12,178 nt of DNA from Thermoleophilia bacterium (GTDB lineage Bacteria > Actinomycetota > Thermoleophilia > Gaiellales > Gaiellaceae), in contig JACVSB010000029.1 in assembly GCA_014534155.1 (NCBI GenBank), positions 1-12,178 on the forward strand, read 5' to 3'. This document shows positions 1 through 7,810 of this stretch, piece after piece; the stretch's first letter is position 1, and every line of letters starts with the position of its first letter. Below the pieces are notes generated by a model. It was not told the origin of the DNA and searched no databases. It worked only from the letters and a program-made list of their open reading frames with translations. A program made the translations under genes and the position numbers.

Positions 1-526
1 CCGAGGACTCCGCGCGGTCCGCGTGACGGGGACGCGCGCCCCAGTTGTAGAGCTGCTTCCAGAGGCCGAGGTAGACGAAGCTCTCCGTCGAGACGACGCC
101 CTCCAGGGCGCGAACGCGGTTGATGACGTCGAGCAGGTGGCGGCGGTCGACACAGACGATCTCGACGAGGAGGTCGAACTGGCCCGCCGTGATGACGACG
201 TAGTCCGCCTCGCGCCAGCCCGCGACCTCGTCCGCGACGGTTTCCGGCGCGCGGTTCGTCTTGATCCCGAGCATGGCCTGGGCCTCGAAGCCGAGCCCGA
301 GCGGGTTCGTGACCCCCGTGACCTGGAGGACCCGGTCGTCGCGAAGCCGCGCGTAGCGGTTACGGATCGTCGCCTCCGAGACGCCGAGCTGGTCGGCGAT
401 CCGCCGGAAGGACTCACGGCCGTTCTCCTGCAGCGCCTCGATGATCCGCCGGTCGAGATCGTCGATCGAGCGCGGCCGGCTCACCGGGCCCCGCTCGACG
501 CCGGAGGTGGTCGTCGCCTTGCTCAC
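1..526 (-). CDS. Lrp/AsnC-family transcriptional regulator (3' end cut by window edge)
   Basis: My translation from GTG at 526 gives 175 residues and is still open at base 1, so only the C-terminal tip is missing; the family is usually about 150-170 residues. Seen: a winged-helix region at about 21-68 (IDDLDRRIIEALQENGR, then a recognition helix with GVSEATIRNR), and a C-terminal RAM/AsnC ligand-binding domain at about 80-155 with the characteristic turn AGQFDLL (114-120). The start is fixed by a strong GAGGAGG site (534-540) seven bases upstream. Known of the family: it forms dimers to octamers, binds DNA and senses amino acids or related metabolites. Inference: it lies just downstream of the polyamine importer on the same strand, so it may control polyamine uptake and breakdown, but no operator could be identified. 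An N-terminal stretch of about 20 residues before the HTH is slightly long and may be disordered. Confidence 0.9.
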   Translation of the reverse strand, partial: MSKATTTSGVERGPVSRPRSIDDLDRRIIEALQENGRESFRRIADQLGVSEATIRNRYARLRDDRVLQVTGVTNPLGLGFEAQAMLGIKTNRAPETVADEVAGWREADYVVITAGQFDLLVEIVCVDRRHLLDVINRVRALEGVVSTESFVYLGLWKQLYNWGARPRHADRAESS

Positions 527-533
527 ACCGCAG

Positions 534-556
534 CCTCCTCGATGCGCGGGACACTA
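534..556 (-). promoter_or_regulatory. Candidate promoter and ribosome site of the Lrp gene
   Basis: On the minus strand a TAGTGT box (551-556) fits the TAnnnT -10 pattern. It is followed after about ten bases by GAGGAGG (534-540), seven bases before the GTG start at 526. The ribosome site is clear. No convincing -35 is visible, so the -10 is tentative. It implies that the regulator can be transcribed apart from the importer operon upstream of it. Confidence 0.4.
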
Positions 557-596
557 CCACGGACGCTGCGCAAACGGCCGTCTCGACCCGCGGAGC

Positions 597-611
597 CTTC
601 GCATTGCGAAG
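597..611 (-). other. Short hairpin between the last importer gene and the Lrp gene
   Basis: CTTCGC-ATT-GCGAAG is a perfect 6-bp inverted repeat with a 3-base loop. It lies 37 bases past the stop of the second permease gene. No T-run follows on the minus strand, so it is at best a weak terminator or attenuator. It could also be a palindromic protein-binding site. The rest of the 121-base gap holds only the Lrp promoter candidate. Confidence 0.25.
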
Positions 612-647
612 CGCCGTCCGTCGACTGCGTCGCCGCCCGAAGGGTGC

Positions 648-1481
648 TCAGCGTGCGCCACCGGCGGCTCCGGTGGCCACGGGCCCGGCGCTCTCGTGGC
701 TAAGGCGCTGGGCCAGGTACACCGGGACGGCGGAGAGGAGGATCAGGAGAAGCGCCACGACGTTCACGATCGGGAGCTGGTTCGGGCGGGAGAGGTTAGT
801 GAAGATCCAGATCGGCAGCGTCTGCTCTCCTCCCGCGGTGAAGGTCGTGACGATGATCTCGTCGAAGGAGAGCGCGAAGGCGAGGAGGGCGCCGGCCAGG
901 AGGGCGGTGCGCACGGCGGGCAGGGTCACGTGGCGAAACGTCTGCCACTGGTCGGCGCCGAGGTCCATCGAGGCCTCGTCCAGGGAGCGCGAGGTTCGCC
1001 GCAGGCGTGCGATCACGTTGTTGTAGACGACCACGATGCAGAAGGTCGCGTGCCCCACGATCACGGTGAAGAGCCCCAGGCCGAGGCCGAAGGGCGAGAG
1101 CACCTCGCGAAAGGTCGCGTTCAGCGCCATGCCGGTCACGATCCCCGGGAGCGCGATCGGGAGGAGGACGAGGAAGGAGACCGCTTCGCGGCCGAAGAAG
1201 CGGTAGCGCTGCACCGCCAAGGCGGCGAGCGTCCCGAGTGCGAGCGCGGTCGCCGTCGCGCCTCCAGCCGCTTTCAGCGACGTGACGAGGGCGTCGCGCA
1301 CGCCGGGGTTCCCCACCGCCTTCTCGAACCAGCCCAGCGTGTAGCCGGCGATGGGCCACGTCTGCGTCCGCCGCTCGTTGAACGCGTAGAGGGCGATCAC
1401 GAAGAGCGGCACGTAGATGAACGCGAGCGTCAGAGCCGTCGCAGCGCGGAGGAGGAGGCGTCCGGCCCGACTCTCGATCAC
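648..1481 (-). CDS. ydcV: ABC importer inner-membrane permease, PotC/YdcV type
   Basis: 277-residue second permease of a polyamine-type ABC importer. Hydrophobic helices can be read at about 13-33, 68-90, 101-120, 133-155, 193-215 and 238-258, the six-helix layout of the family. The cytoplasmic EAA loop that docks on the ATPase is at about 169-188, starting EASMDLGADQW with the conserved glycine at 174. The GTG start at 1481 overlaps the stop of the previous permease gene (GTGA at 1478-1481), so translation is coupled and this start is secure. It is the last gene of the importer operon. The short Ala/Gly-rich C-terminal tail (264-277) is unremarkable. Substrate specificity cannot be read from the permease itself; spermidine/putrescine or a related amine is inferred from the operon. 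Confidence 0.93.
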   Translation of the reverse strand: MIESRAGRLLLRAATALTLAFIYVPLFVIALYAFNERRTQTWPIAGYTLGWFEKAVGNPGVRDALVTSLKAAGGATATALALGTLAALAVQRYRFFGREAVSFLVLLPIALPGIVTGMALNATFREVLSPFGLGLGLFTVIVGHATFCIVVVYNNVIARLRRTSRSLDEASMDLGADQWQTFRHVTLPAVRTALLAGALLAFALSFDEIIVTTFTAGGEQTLPIWIFTNLSRPNQLPIVNVVALLLILLSAVPVYLAQRLSHESAGPVATGAAGGAR

Positions 1482-2353
1482 AGCGACTCGAACGCCCCCA
1501 CGCGCCGGGCGGTGAGGAGGTAGGCGATCATGACGACGACGGGGACCGTCGCGAAGGCGGCTGCAAGCGGCAGATTGTTGGCGACGCCCACGTTCGCGTA
1601 CACGACGTTGCCGATGAACTGCGTCGAGGACACGAGCGTTGGCGTGATGTAGTCACCGAGGGTGAGCGAGAAGGAGAAGATCGATCCGGCGACGAGGGCC
1701 GGGAAGGCGAGCGGAAAGACGACGCGCCGGAACGTCCGCCAGGCCGTCGCGCCGAGGTCGCCGGAGGCCTCGAGCAGCGAGCCGGGGATCCGCTCGAGGC
1801 CCGCGTAGACCGGCAGGATCATGTACGGGAGCCAGAGGTACGTGAAGACGAGCCAGGTGGCGACGGTGCCGAAGCCGGGGCCGCTCAGCCCGAAGGGGGC
1901 GAGGGCCCAGTTCAGGATCCCCTCCTCCTGCAGGATCACTCGCCAGGCGTAGACCTTGACCAGGTAGCTCGACCAGAGCGGCATGAGGATCGCGACGATG
2001 AGGAGGCCGCGCGTCCGCCCGGAGGCGATCTTCGCCATGTAGTAGGCGATCGGGAAGGCGAGCACCGCGTCGGCCAGCGTGACGGCGGCGGCGATTCCGA
2101 CCGTGCGCAGCGTGATCGTCCGGTAGACCTCCCCGCGCGCGAGCGTCTCGAAGTTCTGGAACCCCGGGTCCCGCACGACCTCCGAGGTGAAGGGGTCGAG
2201 CCGCCAGAACGCCGCGACGAAGAGGACTGCCAGCGACCCGAGGTACGCGACCAGGAGCCAGCCCATGGGGCCTGCGAGAAGCAGGCCGACCCGGAGGCGC
2301 GGGCGGCGATAGAGGAAGGACGCGAGGCGGCGCCCGGGAGAGGGCCCGGGCAC
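1478..2353 (-). CDS. ydcU: ABC importer inner-membrane permease, PotB/YdcU type
   Basis: 291-residue first permease of the polyamine-type importer. Membrane segments are visible at about 22-50, 83-104, 116-135, 163-185, 215-235 and 265-282. The EAA loop is at 195-214, beginning EASGDLGATAW, and mirrors the loop of its partner permease. The start is the only plausible one: GTG at 2353. The same frame is closed 33 bases upstream by the stop codon of the binding-protein gene, which happens to be in frame. Only a weak GAGG lies close before the GTG, so translation probably depends on ribosomes arriving from the gene upstream, 30 bases away. Known of the family: the two permeases form the transmembrane channel that takes substrate from the lipoprotein binding protein. 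Confidence 0.93.
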   Translation of the reverse strand: MPGPSPGRRLASFLYRRPRLRVGLLLAGPMGWLLVAYLGSLAVLFVAAFWRLDPFTSEVVRDPGFQNFETLARGEVYRTITLRTVGIAAAVTLADAVLAFPIAYYMAKIASGRTRGLLIVAILMPLWSSYLVKVYAWRVILQEEGILNWALAPFGLSGPGFGTVATWLVFTYLWLPYMILPVYAGLERIPGSLLEASGDLGATAWRTFRRVVFPLAFPALVAGSIFSFSLTLGDYITPTLVSSTQFIGNVVYANVGVANNLPLAAAFATVPVVVMIAYLLTARRVGAFESL

Positions 2354-2383
2354 CGCCTCGAAGGCAGGGGCGCTCGCCGTCGC

Positions 2384-3616
2384 CTACCCCTTGATCTCAG
2401 TCCACGCCGCGACCCACTCCGAGTAGTCCTTGCAGACCTCTCCCCGGTCGTCGCCGCAGTCCTTCTGCGGCGTCGTCCAGTAGGCGACCCTGGAGAAGTA
2501 CTCCTCGTCGGTCGCGTGGTAGATCTCGCAGTGGTTCTTGTCGGCCGTCAGCTCGCACGACTTGTCGTTGGCCGGCGCCTCCCCGAACCACTCGGCCACC
2601 TGCGCGTTCGCCTTCGGCGAGATGATGTGGTTCATCCACAAGTACATGCAGTTCGGGTGCTTGGCCTTGGACGAGATCATCCAGGTGTCCGACCAGCCCG
2701 TCGAGCCCTCCTTGGGGAGGATCGTCTTCACCGGCACCTTGTCCGCCTGCAGGAGGTTCGCGATCACCTGCCACGTCGTCCCCACCACGCTGTTCTTGGA
2801 CGAGAAGGCGGAGATCTCCTTCGTGTAGTCGGCCCAGTACTCGCCTACGATCCGCCGCTGCTTCTTGAGGAGATCGACGGCCGCGTTGAACTGCTTGTCG
2901 TCGAGCTCGTACACGTTGTCGATCCCGAGATCCGGCTGCGTCGCCTTCAGGTAGAGAGCCGCGTCGGCGATGTAGATCGGGCTGTCGTACGCGGTCACCT
3001 TGCCGTCGTAGGGCGAGCTCTCGTCCCAGACCGCGCCCCAGCTCGTGGGGGCGGGCTTGACCACGTCCGTCCGCCACATGAGGAGGTTCGCCCCCCGGCC
3101 GTGGGGGACCCCGTACATCTGCCCCTCGAGGCTGTTGTGCGGCTGGTCCTTGAGCGCGTCGAAGACGTCCGCGTAGTTCGGGATCAGGTCGGTGTTGACG
3201 GGAGCGACGTCCCCGCCGTAGATGAGGCGAAGCGTGGCGTCGCCCGAGGCCGAGACGCCGTCGTAGTTCCCGGTCCGCATCAGGGTGACCATCTCGTCGG
3301 AGGTGTTGCCGATCTTCACGTTGACCTTGCAGCCCGTCTTCTTCTCGAAGCCCGTCACCCAGTCCACGCTCGGGTCAGTGGAGCCGTTCTCGACATAGCC
3401 CGCCCACGCGATCAGGTCGACGCGCCCCTCCCCCTCGCCGAGCTTCTGCAGCATGTCGCCGCCCGGCAGCGCCTCGCCGTCTCCGCTCCCGCCGCCGCCT
3501 CCGTCTCCTCCGCCGCCGCCGTCGTCGTCACCGCCGCACCCTGCCGCGAGCGCGAGCGCGACGGCGAGGAGCGCGACGGCCGCGACGCGCGGCCATCTCG
3601 TCGCCGACTCTCTCAT
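2384..3616 (-). CDS. ydcS: Polyamine-type ABC importer substrate-binding lipoprotein, YdcS-like
   Basis: 410-residue extracytoplasmic solute-binding protein. It has a lipoprotein signal: Arg residues at 7 and 10, a hydrophobic stretch at about 11-25 and lipobox LAAGC with the lipidated Cys at 27. A Gly/Asp/Ser linker (28-47) follows, then the two-lobed binding domain. Stretches such as [12 protein letters not shown] (90-101), [10 protein letters not shown] (123-132), [14 protein letters not shown] [10 protein letters not shown] (212-221), LPKEGSTGW (300-308) and AEWFG (341-345) match what I recall of E. coli YdcS and separate it from plain PotD. Cysteines 96, 323, 354 and 363 are shared with that family; 387 and 395 look like an extra disulfide pair. 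I chose ATG 3616 over the longer frame to 3673 because it forms an ATGA overlap with the ATPase stop, follows GGAGGAAGG and begins the signal peptide. Putrescine or spermidine is the likely ligand. YdcS homologues are less well defined than PotD, so another amine is possible. Confidence 0.93.
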   Translation of the reverse strand: MRESATRWPRVAAVALLAVALALAAGCGGDDDGGGGGDGGGGGSGDGEALPGGDMLQKLGEGEGRVDLIAWAGYVENGSTDPSVDWVTGFEKKTGCKVNVKIGNTSDEMVTLMRTGNYDGVSASGDATLRLIYGGDVAPVNTDLIPNYADVFDALKDQPHNSLEGQMYGVPHGRGANLLMWRTDVVKPAPTSWGAVWDESSPYDGKVTAYDSPIYIADAALYLKATQPDLGIDNVYELDDKQFNAAVDLLKKQRRIVGEYWADYTKEISAFSSKNSVVGTTWQVIANLLQADKVPVKTILPKEGSTGWSDTWMISSKAKHPNCMYLWMNHIISPKANAQVAEWFGEAPANDKSCELTADKNHCEIYHATDEEYFSRVAYWTTPQKDCGDDRGEVCKDYSEWVAAWTEIKG

Positions 3617-4686
3617 CGACCTTCCTCCCTCTCCCCCCGTTCGGTCAGCGTCAGGGCATGCTCCGGCCGCCACTCGAGGCGGACGGCGCGCCCACGGGCC
3701 TCGAGCGCCTGGGCAGACGTCGTCTCGAGGTTCTGCCGGACGACGGTGAGCATCCCGCCGCCGTCCAAGTCGACCAGGTAGCGCGTAGCCGCGCCGGCGT
3801 AGACGACGTCGCGCACGCGGCCGCTCGCGCTCTCGGCGCTCTCGTCGCCCGCTTCGTCGCGGGCCAGGATGCGAATCTTCTCCGGGCGGATGCTGACTTT
3901 TCGGCCCTCGCGCTCGAGCAGGTTCGAGATCCCGACGAACCCGGCCACGAACTCGCTCGCGGGTCGCTCGTAGAGCTCGGCCGGCGACCCCACCTGCTCG
4001 ATCCGTCCCCGGTTGAACACGGCCACCCGGTCGCTCATCGTGAGCGCCTCCTCCTGGTCGTGCGTGACGTAGACGAACGTGATCTCGACGTCGCGTTGGA
4101 TCCGCTTCAGCTCGACCTGCATCTCCTGGCGAAGCTTGAGGTCGAGCGCGCCCAGCGGCTCGTCGAGGAGGAGGACCGCAGGCCGGTTGACGATCGCGCG
4201 CGCGAGCGCGACCCGCTGGCGCTGCCCGCCGGAGAGCTGCGAGGGCTTGCGATCCCCGAGGCCGGGGAGCCGGACCATGGCCAGCGCCTCGTCGACACGC
4301 TCCCGCCGCTCGCGGCGGCCGACCTTCCTGATTCGAAGGCCGTAGCCCACGTTCTCGCCGACGCTCATGTGGGGGAAGAGCGCGTAGTCCTGGAAGACCG
4401 TGTTCACGTCGCGTCCGTACGGAGGCTCTTCCGTCACGTCGCGCCCGCGCAGGTAGACGCGTCCGCTCTCGGGACGCTCGAAGCCTGCGACGAGGCGGAG
4501 CGTCGTCGTCTTCCCCGAGCCCGACGGCCCGAGCATCGTGAAGAACTCCCCGCGGGCGATCTCGATCGTGACGTCGTCGACCGCGACGACGTCCCCATAC
4601 GTCCTGCGCACCCGGTCGAGCCGGACGTCGACGCGTTCGGACCCCGCGGCCGGCTCGTCCCTCACGCGCTCCCGCACGGCCACCAT
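3613..4686 (-). CDS. ydcT: Polyamine-type ABC importer ATPase, PotA/YdcT type
   Basis: 357-residue ATPase that powers the importer. Seen in order: Walker A GPSGSGKT (53-60), Q-loop glutamine (99, in [10 protein letters not shown]), signature [14 protein letters not shown] (151-164), Walker B VLLLDEP (171-177, catalytic Glu 176), D-loop GALD (179-182), switch His 209 (VTHDQEEAL), then a C-terminal TOBE-like domain at about 262-350 (KVSIRPEKI to RLEWRPEHA) typical of MalK/PotA importers. It is first in the operon; its stop overlaps the start of the binding-protein gene (ATGA 3613-3616). No ribosome site precedes ATG 4686, but TATACT lies four bases before it. The mRNA is therefore probably leaderless or nearly so, and the second codon (GTG) is an alternative start. 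The order ATPase, binding protein, permease, permease differs from E. coli, where the binding protein comes first. Confidence 0.95.
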   Translation of the reverse strand: MVAVRERVRDEPAAGSERVDVRLDRVRRTYGDVVAVDDVTIEIARGEFFTMLGPSGSGKTTTLRLVAGFERPESGRVYLRGRDVTEEPPYGRDVNTVFQDYALFPHMSVGENVGYGLRIRKVGRRERRERVDEALAMVRLPGLGDRKPSQLSGGQRQRVALARAIVNRPAVLLLDEPLGALDLKLRQEMQVELKRIQRDVEITFVYVTHDQEEALTMSDRVAVFNRGRIEQVGSPAELYERPASEFVAGFVGISNLLEREGRKVSIRPEKIRILARDEAGDESAESASGRVRDVVYAGAATRYLVDLDGGGMLTVVRQNLETTSAQALEARGRAVRLEWRPEHALTLTERGEREEGR

Positions 4687-4690
4687 CGCG

Positions 4691-4696
4691 AGTATA
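4691..4696 (-). promoter_or_regulatory. Candidate -10 box of the importer operon, close to the start codon
   Basis: TATACT on the minus strand matches the -10 consensus at five of six positions, a conspicuous AT-rich spot in this sequence. It ends four bases before ATG 4686 and seven before the in-frame GTG codon 2. With ordinary -10 to start-site spacing, transcription would begin at or just inside the first codons, giving a leaderless mRNA. No good -35 is seen at 17-18 bases upstream. There is no Shine-Dalgarno sequence to support a leadered alternative. Confidence 0.5.
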
Positions 4697-4770
4697 TGAC
4701 GCGTTTCGGGACGGTTCGTCGGCTAGCGCTCCGCCTTGCGCGCGAGAGCCGCGCTCGACTCGCGAAATGC

Positions 4771-4794
4771 GAAGGGCGCCTTGCGGCGCCCTTC
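4771..4794 (-). terminator. Intrinsic-type terminator hairpin after patD
   Basis: GAAGGGCGCC, a 4-base loop and GGCGCCCTTC form a perfect 10-bp stem. On the minus strand it starts 21 bases past the stop of the dehydrogenase gene and is followed by GCATTTCG, so the T-run is short, as is common in GC-rich actinobacteria. It separates the oxidase-dehydrogenase unit from the importer operon, which then needs its own promoter. Confidence 0.75.
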
Positions 4795-4815
4795 ACCCGA
4801 CGGTCGCGCCTCGCC

Positions 4816-6258
4816 TCAGTCGATCTTCGCCATCACGTGCTTGACCTGCGTGTAGTCCTCGACTGCGTACATGGACAGGTCCTTGCCGTAGCCCGACTGC
4901 TTGTAGCCGCCGTGCGGCATCTCGGAGACGAGCGGGATATGGTCGTTGATCCAGACCGTCCCGAACTCGAGCTTGCGCGCGGCGTTCAGCGCGCGCCCGA
5001 TGTCGCGGGTCCAGACCGACGCCGAGAGGCCGTAGTCGACGTCGTTCGCCCACGCGATCGCCTGGTCGTCGTCGGCGAAGCGCTGCACCGTGACGACCGG
5101 GCCGAACACCTCGCGCTTGACGATCTCGTCCGTCTGGTCGACGTCGACGACGACGGTCGGCTTGACGAAGAAGCCCCGGTCGCCGTTCCTCTCGCCGCCG
5201 GTGAGAACGCGCGCCTTGCCGTTCGAGGTGGCACGCTCGAGGAACCCGAAGACGCGCTCCTGCTGCGTCCGCGAGATGACGGGGCCCATCTCGATCTCCT
5301 CGCCCTCCGACGGGTCGCCGACGTGCAGCGACTCGACCGCGGGCACGAGCTCGTCCAGCAGGCGGTCGTACACCTTCGGTCCCGCGACGACGCGTGACGC
5401 CGCCGTGCAGTCCTGGCCCGAGTTCCAGTAGCCGGCGACCTTGATCCCCTCTGCGACCGCCGCCGGATCCGCGTCATCGAAGACGACGACCGGTGCCTTG
5501 CCGCCGAGCTCCAGGTGCACCCGCTTGAGCGTGTCCGCCGCGGCGCGCGCGACCTCCTTCCCCGTCGCGACGTCACCCGTCAGGGAGACCATTCGGACGT
5601 CCGGGTGGCGGACGATGCCGGCGCCGACCGGCTCGCCGTCACCCGTGATCACGTTGAGGACGCCGGAGGGCAGGATCTCCGACGCGTACTCCGCGAGCAG
5701 GAGCGTCGTGAGGGGCGTCTGCTCCGACGGCTTGAGAACGATCGTGTTCCCGGCCGCGAGCGCAGGGCCGATCTTCCAGATCGCCATCATGAGCGGGTAG
5801 TTCCACGGCGCGATCTGGCCGACGACGCCGACCGGCTCGCGGCGGATCATCGAGGTGTAGCCGCGCATGTACTCGCCGGTCGCCTTGCCCCCGAGGTTGC
5901 GGGCGGCGCCCGCGAAGAAGCGGAGGTTGTCGGCGGACACCGGGACCTCGTCCACGACGACGCCGTGTGGCTTGCCCACGTTCGCCATCTCGGCCTGGAT
6001 CAGGTCGTCGGCGTGCTCCTCCAGCGCGTCTGCGAGCTTGAGGAGCGCCTCGGCGCGCTCCTGCGGCGTCGTCTCGCGCCAGTCGCCGAACGCCCTCTTC
6101 GCCGCCGCGACCGCGCGGTCGACGTCGGCCGCGCTCCCGCGCGGCACCTCGCCGATCGCCTCGCCCGTCGCAGGGTTCAGCACCTCCATCGTCTCGCCCT
6201 CGACGGCGTCGACCCAGTCGCCGTCGACGAAGTTCTGCTGCCGTGTCGCCACGCTCAT
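4816..6258 (-). CDS. patD: Gamma-aminobutyraldehyde dehydrogenase, PatD/YdcW type
   Basis: 480-residue NAD(P)-dependent aldehyde dehydrogenase. It oxidises 4-aminobutyraldehyde (in equilibrium with 1-pyrroline) to GABA, the second step of putrescine breakdown. Catalytic residues are all present: Asn 153 (IAPWNYP), Lys 176 (VLKPSE), general base Glu 250 (HLELGGK), nucleophile Cys 284 (NSGQDCTAA) and Glu 383 (KREVFGPVV). Stretches [12 protein letters not shown] (113-124), [14 protein letters not shown] (133-146), VRMVSLTG (221-228) and [16 protein letters not shown] (445-460) resemble recalled E. coli PatD more closely than betaine or succinate-semialdehyde dehydrogenases. ATG 6258 is preceded at six bases by AGGGAGG, which excludes the longer frame to 6372. 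It lies 37 bases after the oxidase gene on the same strand, so it is likely co-transcribed. Other omega-amino aldehydes, such as 3-aminopropanal, are possible substrates. Confidence 0.93.
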   Translation of the reverse strand: MSVATRQQNFVDGDWVDAVEGETMEVLNPATGEAIGEVPRGSAADVDRAVAAAKRAFGDWRETTPQERAEALLKLADALEEHADDLIQAEMANVGKPHGVVVDEVPVSADNLRFFAGAARNLGGKATGEYMRGYTSMIRREPVGVVGQIAPWNYPLMMAIWKIGPALAAGNTIVLKPSEQTPLTTLLLAEYASEILPSGVLNVITGDGEPVGAGIVRHPDVRMVSLTGDVATGKEVARAAADTLKRVHLELGGKAPVVVFDDADPAAVAEGIKVAGYWNSGQDCTAASRVVAGPKVYDRLLDELVPAVESLHVGDPSEGEEIEMGPVISRTQQERVFGFLERATSNGKARVLTGGERNGDRGFFVKPTVVVDVDQTDEIVKREVFGPVVTVQRFADDDQAIAWANDVDYGLSASVWTRDIGRALNAARKLEFGTVWINDHIPLVSEMPHGGYKQSGYGKDLSMYAVEDYTQVKHVMAKID

Positions 6259-6295
6259 CTCGAACCTCCCTCTCTCTCGCGCGCGTCCTTCGAGC

Positions 6296-7735
6296 CTATC
6301 GCGTTCCGAGCGGCATACCGAGGAGCCGCGGGAGCGCCGCGGCCGCCCGCACCGGCAGCGGCGCCTCCCCACCCTCCTCCTCGGCCTCCTCGCGCGAGAG
6401 GATCGCCGCGCGGACGAGCCCGCCGCCGATCCGTTTCACGGGTTCGGGCGGGAGTCGCGCCGACGGCGTGCGAACGAGCGGAAAGCGAGACCACTCGTCG
6501 TCGCGCCCGAGGGCGAGCGACGCAAGGGAGCGGCCGAGGAGCCAGCTCGGGCCGACCCCGTGTCCCGAGTAACCTGCGCCGTAGTGGACGCGGCTCCCCG
6601 GCAGCGTCCCCGCGAAGGGAAAGTGGTCGGAGGAGACGTCGATCGGACCGCCCCAGGAGCGCGCGATCCGGACGTCCGCGAGCGGGGGCAGCAGGCGGCG
6701 GAGTCCGAGCTCGGCGCGGGCGCCGGTCGGCGCGTCTGTCGTGAAGCGCCCGTCGTCCAGACGCCCCCCGTGGCCGATCGGCCCGGAGCCCGAGCCCATG
6801 AGGACGCGGCCGTCGTTCGTCGTCCGGAAGTAGTGGACGAACATGCGTCCGTCCGTGACCGCCTCGCCGCCCGTCCAGCCGATCTCCTCGATCACGTCGG
6901 GCACGGGCTCGGTCAGGACGACGTAGCTTCCGAAGTTCGTGAGACGGCTCCGCGCGGGCGGCCATCCCGTCAGCGCGGCGTTGACCGCGAGGACGACCTC
7001 GTCGGCGAGGACCCGCCCGCGCGGCGTCTCCAGCGTGCTCGGCGACCCTGCGCGAAGCCGCGTCACGCGCGTTCCTTCGTGCAGCGCGATCCCCTCGTCC
7101 AGGACTGCCCTCCGTAGGGCGCGCGCGAGCCGCGCAGGCTGCACCGTGGCGCCGTCCCGGAAGAAGACGCCCCGCCGGAAGCGGGGCGAGCGGATTCGCT
7201 CGGCGACTTCCTCCGCGCTCACCGGCACCGCCTCCTCCGGAACGCCCAGCTCCTCCGCTGTCCGGACCGAGCGGTCGACCACGGAGTCCTGCGCGGGCGC
7301 GGCCGAGACCTTCAGGTACCCACCCTCGCGCAGCCAGACGTCCTCGCCCCGCCGGGACGCGAAGGCGCGAACGGCGGGCACGGCCCCGGCGGCCGCCCGC
7401 GCGATCGCGACGGCGCCGGCGTCACCGAACACCGGGCGAAGGCGCGAGAGGTGCGTCCAGTACCCGTTCAGGAAGCCGCCGTTTCGCCCGCTCGGGCCCC
7501 AGCCGCACACCTCTGCCTCGAGGATCGCCACGGAGAGGGCGGGATCGAGCTCCCGAAGCGCGAGCGCCGTCCAGAGCCCGGTGTAGCCGCCGCCGACGAC
7601 CGCGACGTCGACGCGCCGGTCGCCCTCGAGCGGCCGCGCCTCGCGCTCGCCCCGCTCGGCGGCGAGCGCCTCCTCGAGCCACCAGGGGGGAAGGTGCGGA
7701 CGCACGCTCGGCGGGGGAAGGTCGCGCTGGCGCAT
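6296..7735 (-). CDS. FAD-dependent amine oxidoreductase, DAO fold, PuuB-like
   Basis: 479-residue flavoprotein. After about 40 residues comes the Rossmann FAD motif VVGGGYTG (46-53; Gly 48, 50, 53) with Glu 73 placed for the ribose. It is followed by GPSGRNGGF (80-88), the loop that marks the PuuB/DadA-like branch. The C-terminal FAD/substrate lobe ends in [10 protein letters not shown] (386-395). The last about 70 residues (410-479) are an Arg/Pro/Ala-rich extension. Relatives oxidise an amine C-N bond and pass electrons to oxygen or a carrier. Because the next gene makes GABA from 4-aminobutyraldehyde, the inferred substrate is putrescine or a related amine. Gamma-glutamylputrescine (true PuuB) is less likely, as no PuuA ligase is seen. 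ATG 7735 is favoured: no ribosome site exists, but TACGCT lies eight bases upstream, suggesting a leaderless message. The frame stays open further upstream, but that stretch overlaps the opposite gene and is a base-composition artefact. Confidence 0.88.
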   Translation of the reverse strand: MRQRDLPPPSVRPHLPPWWLEEALAAERGEREARPLEGDRRVDVAVVGGGYTGLWTALALRELDPALSVAILEAEVCGWGPSGRNGGFLNGYWTHLSRLRPVFGDAGAVAIARAAAGAVPAVRAFASRRGEDVWLREGGYLKVSAAPAQDSVVDRSVRTAEELGVPEEAVPVSAEEVAERIRSPRFRRGVFFRDGATVQPARLARALRRAVLDEGIALHEGTRVTRLRAGSPSTLETPRGRVLADEVVLAVNAALTGWPPARSRLTNFGSYVVLTEPVPDVIEEIGWTGGEAVTDGRMFVHYFRTTNDGRVLMGSGSGPIGHGGRLDDGRFTTDAPTGARAELGLRRLLPPLADVRIARSWGGPIDVSSDHFPFAGTLPGSRVHYGAGYSGHGVGPSWLLGRSLASLALGRDDEWSRFPLVRTPSARLPPEPVKRIGGGLVRAAILSREEAEEEGGEAPLPVRAAAALPRLLGMPLGTR

Positions 7736-7743
7736 GCGCGGAA

Positions 7744-7749
7744 AGCGTA
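7744..7749 (-). promoter_or_regulatory. Candidate -10 box of the oxidase-dehydrogenase unit
   Basis: TACGCT on the minus strand lies eight bases before ATG 7735. It is embedded in CGTTCCCTACG (7746-7756), an 11-base string also found just before the gene at 10880. No Shine-Dalgarno is present, so a leaderless transcript is likely. The spacing is one or two bases longer than ideal. Confidence 0.45.
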
Positions 7750-7774
7750 GGGAACGGCGAGGCGTGCGCCGGGC

Positions 7775-7804
7775 GGGACCGGCCGGCGCGGTCCGGCATA
7801 CGAT
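7775..7804 (+). promoter_or_regulatory. Candidate promoter of the deacetylase-VOC unit, leaderless
   Basis: A -10 box TACGAT (7799-7804) sits exactly six bases before the GTG start at 7811, the textbook spacing for leaderless actinobacterial mRNAs. GGGACC (7775-7780) is a partial -35 match with an 18-base spacer. No ribosome site is present. The 75-base gap therefore holds two back-to-back promoters, one for each direction. Confidence 0.55.
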
Positions 7805-7810
7805 CGTGCC

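Noticed and set aside
3480..3540. CCG/CTC-rich repetitive tract that might be a microsatellite or repeat array
   Set aside because: On the minus strand it is simply the Gly/Asp codons of the lipoprotein linker; there is no regular unit with spacers, so it is not a CRISPR or an independent repeat.
2516..3781. Plus-strand frame of 421 residues opposite the binding-protein gene
   Set aside because: It mirrors the codons of the lipoprotein gene, has no ribosome site and shows no recognisable domain.
4741..4764. CGCGAG ... CTCGCG inverted repeat near the terminator
   Set aside because: A 6-bp stem with a 12-base loop in GC-rich DNA is common by chance; it is not clearly part of the terminator or an operator.
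3658..5397. Long plus-strand frame of 579 residues opposite the ATPase and dehydrogenase genes
   Set aside because: It is antisense to two clearly identified genes, carries the hairpin and promoter gap within it, and has low-complexity shadow composition.
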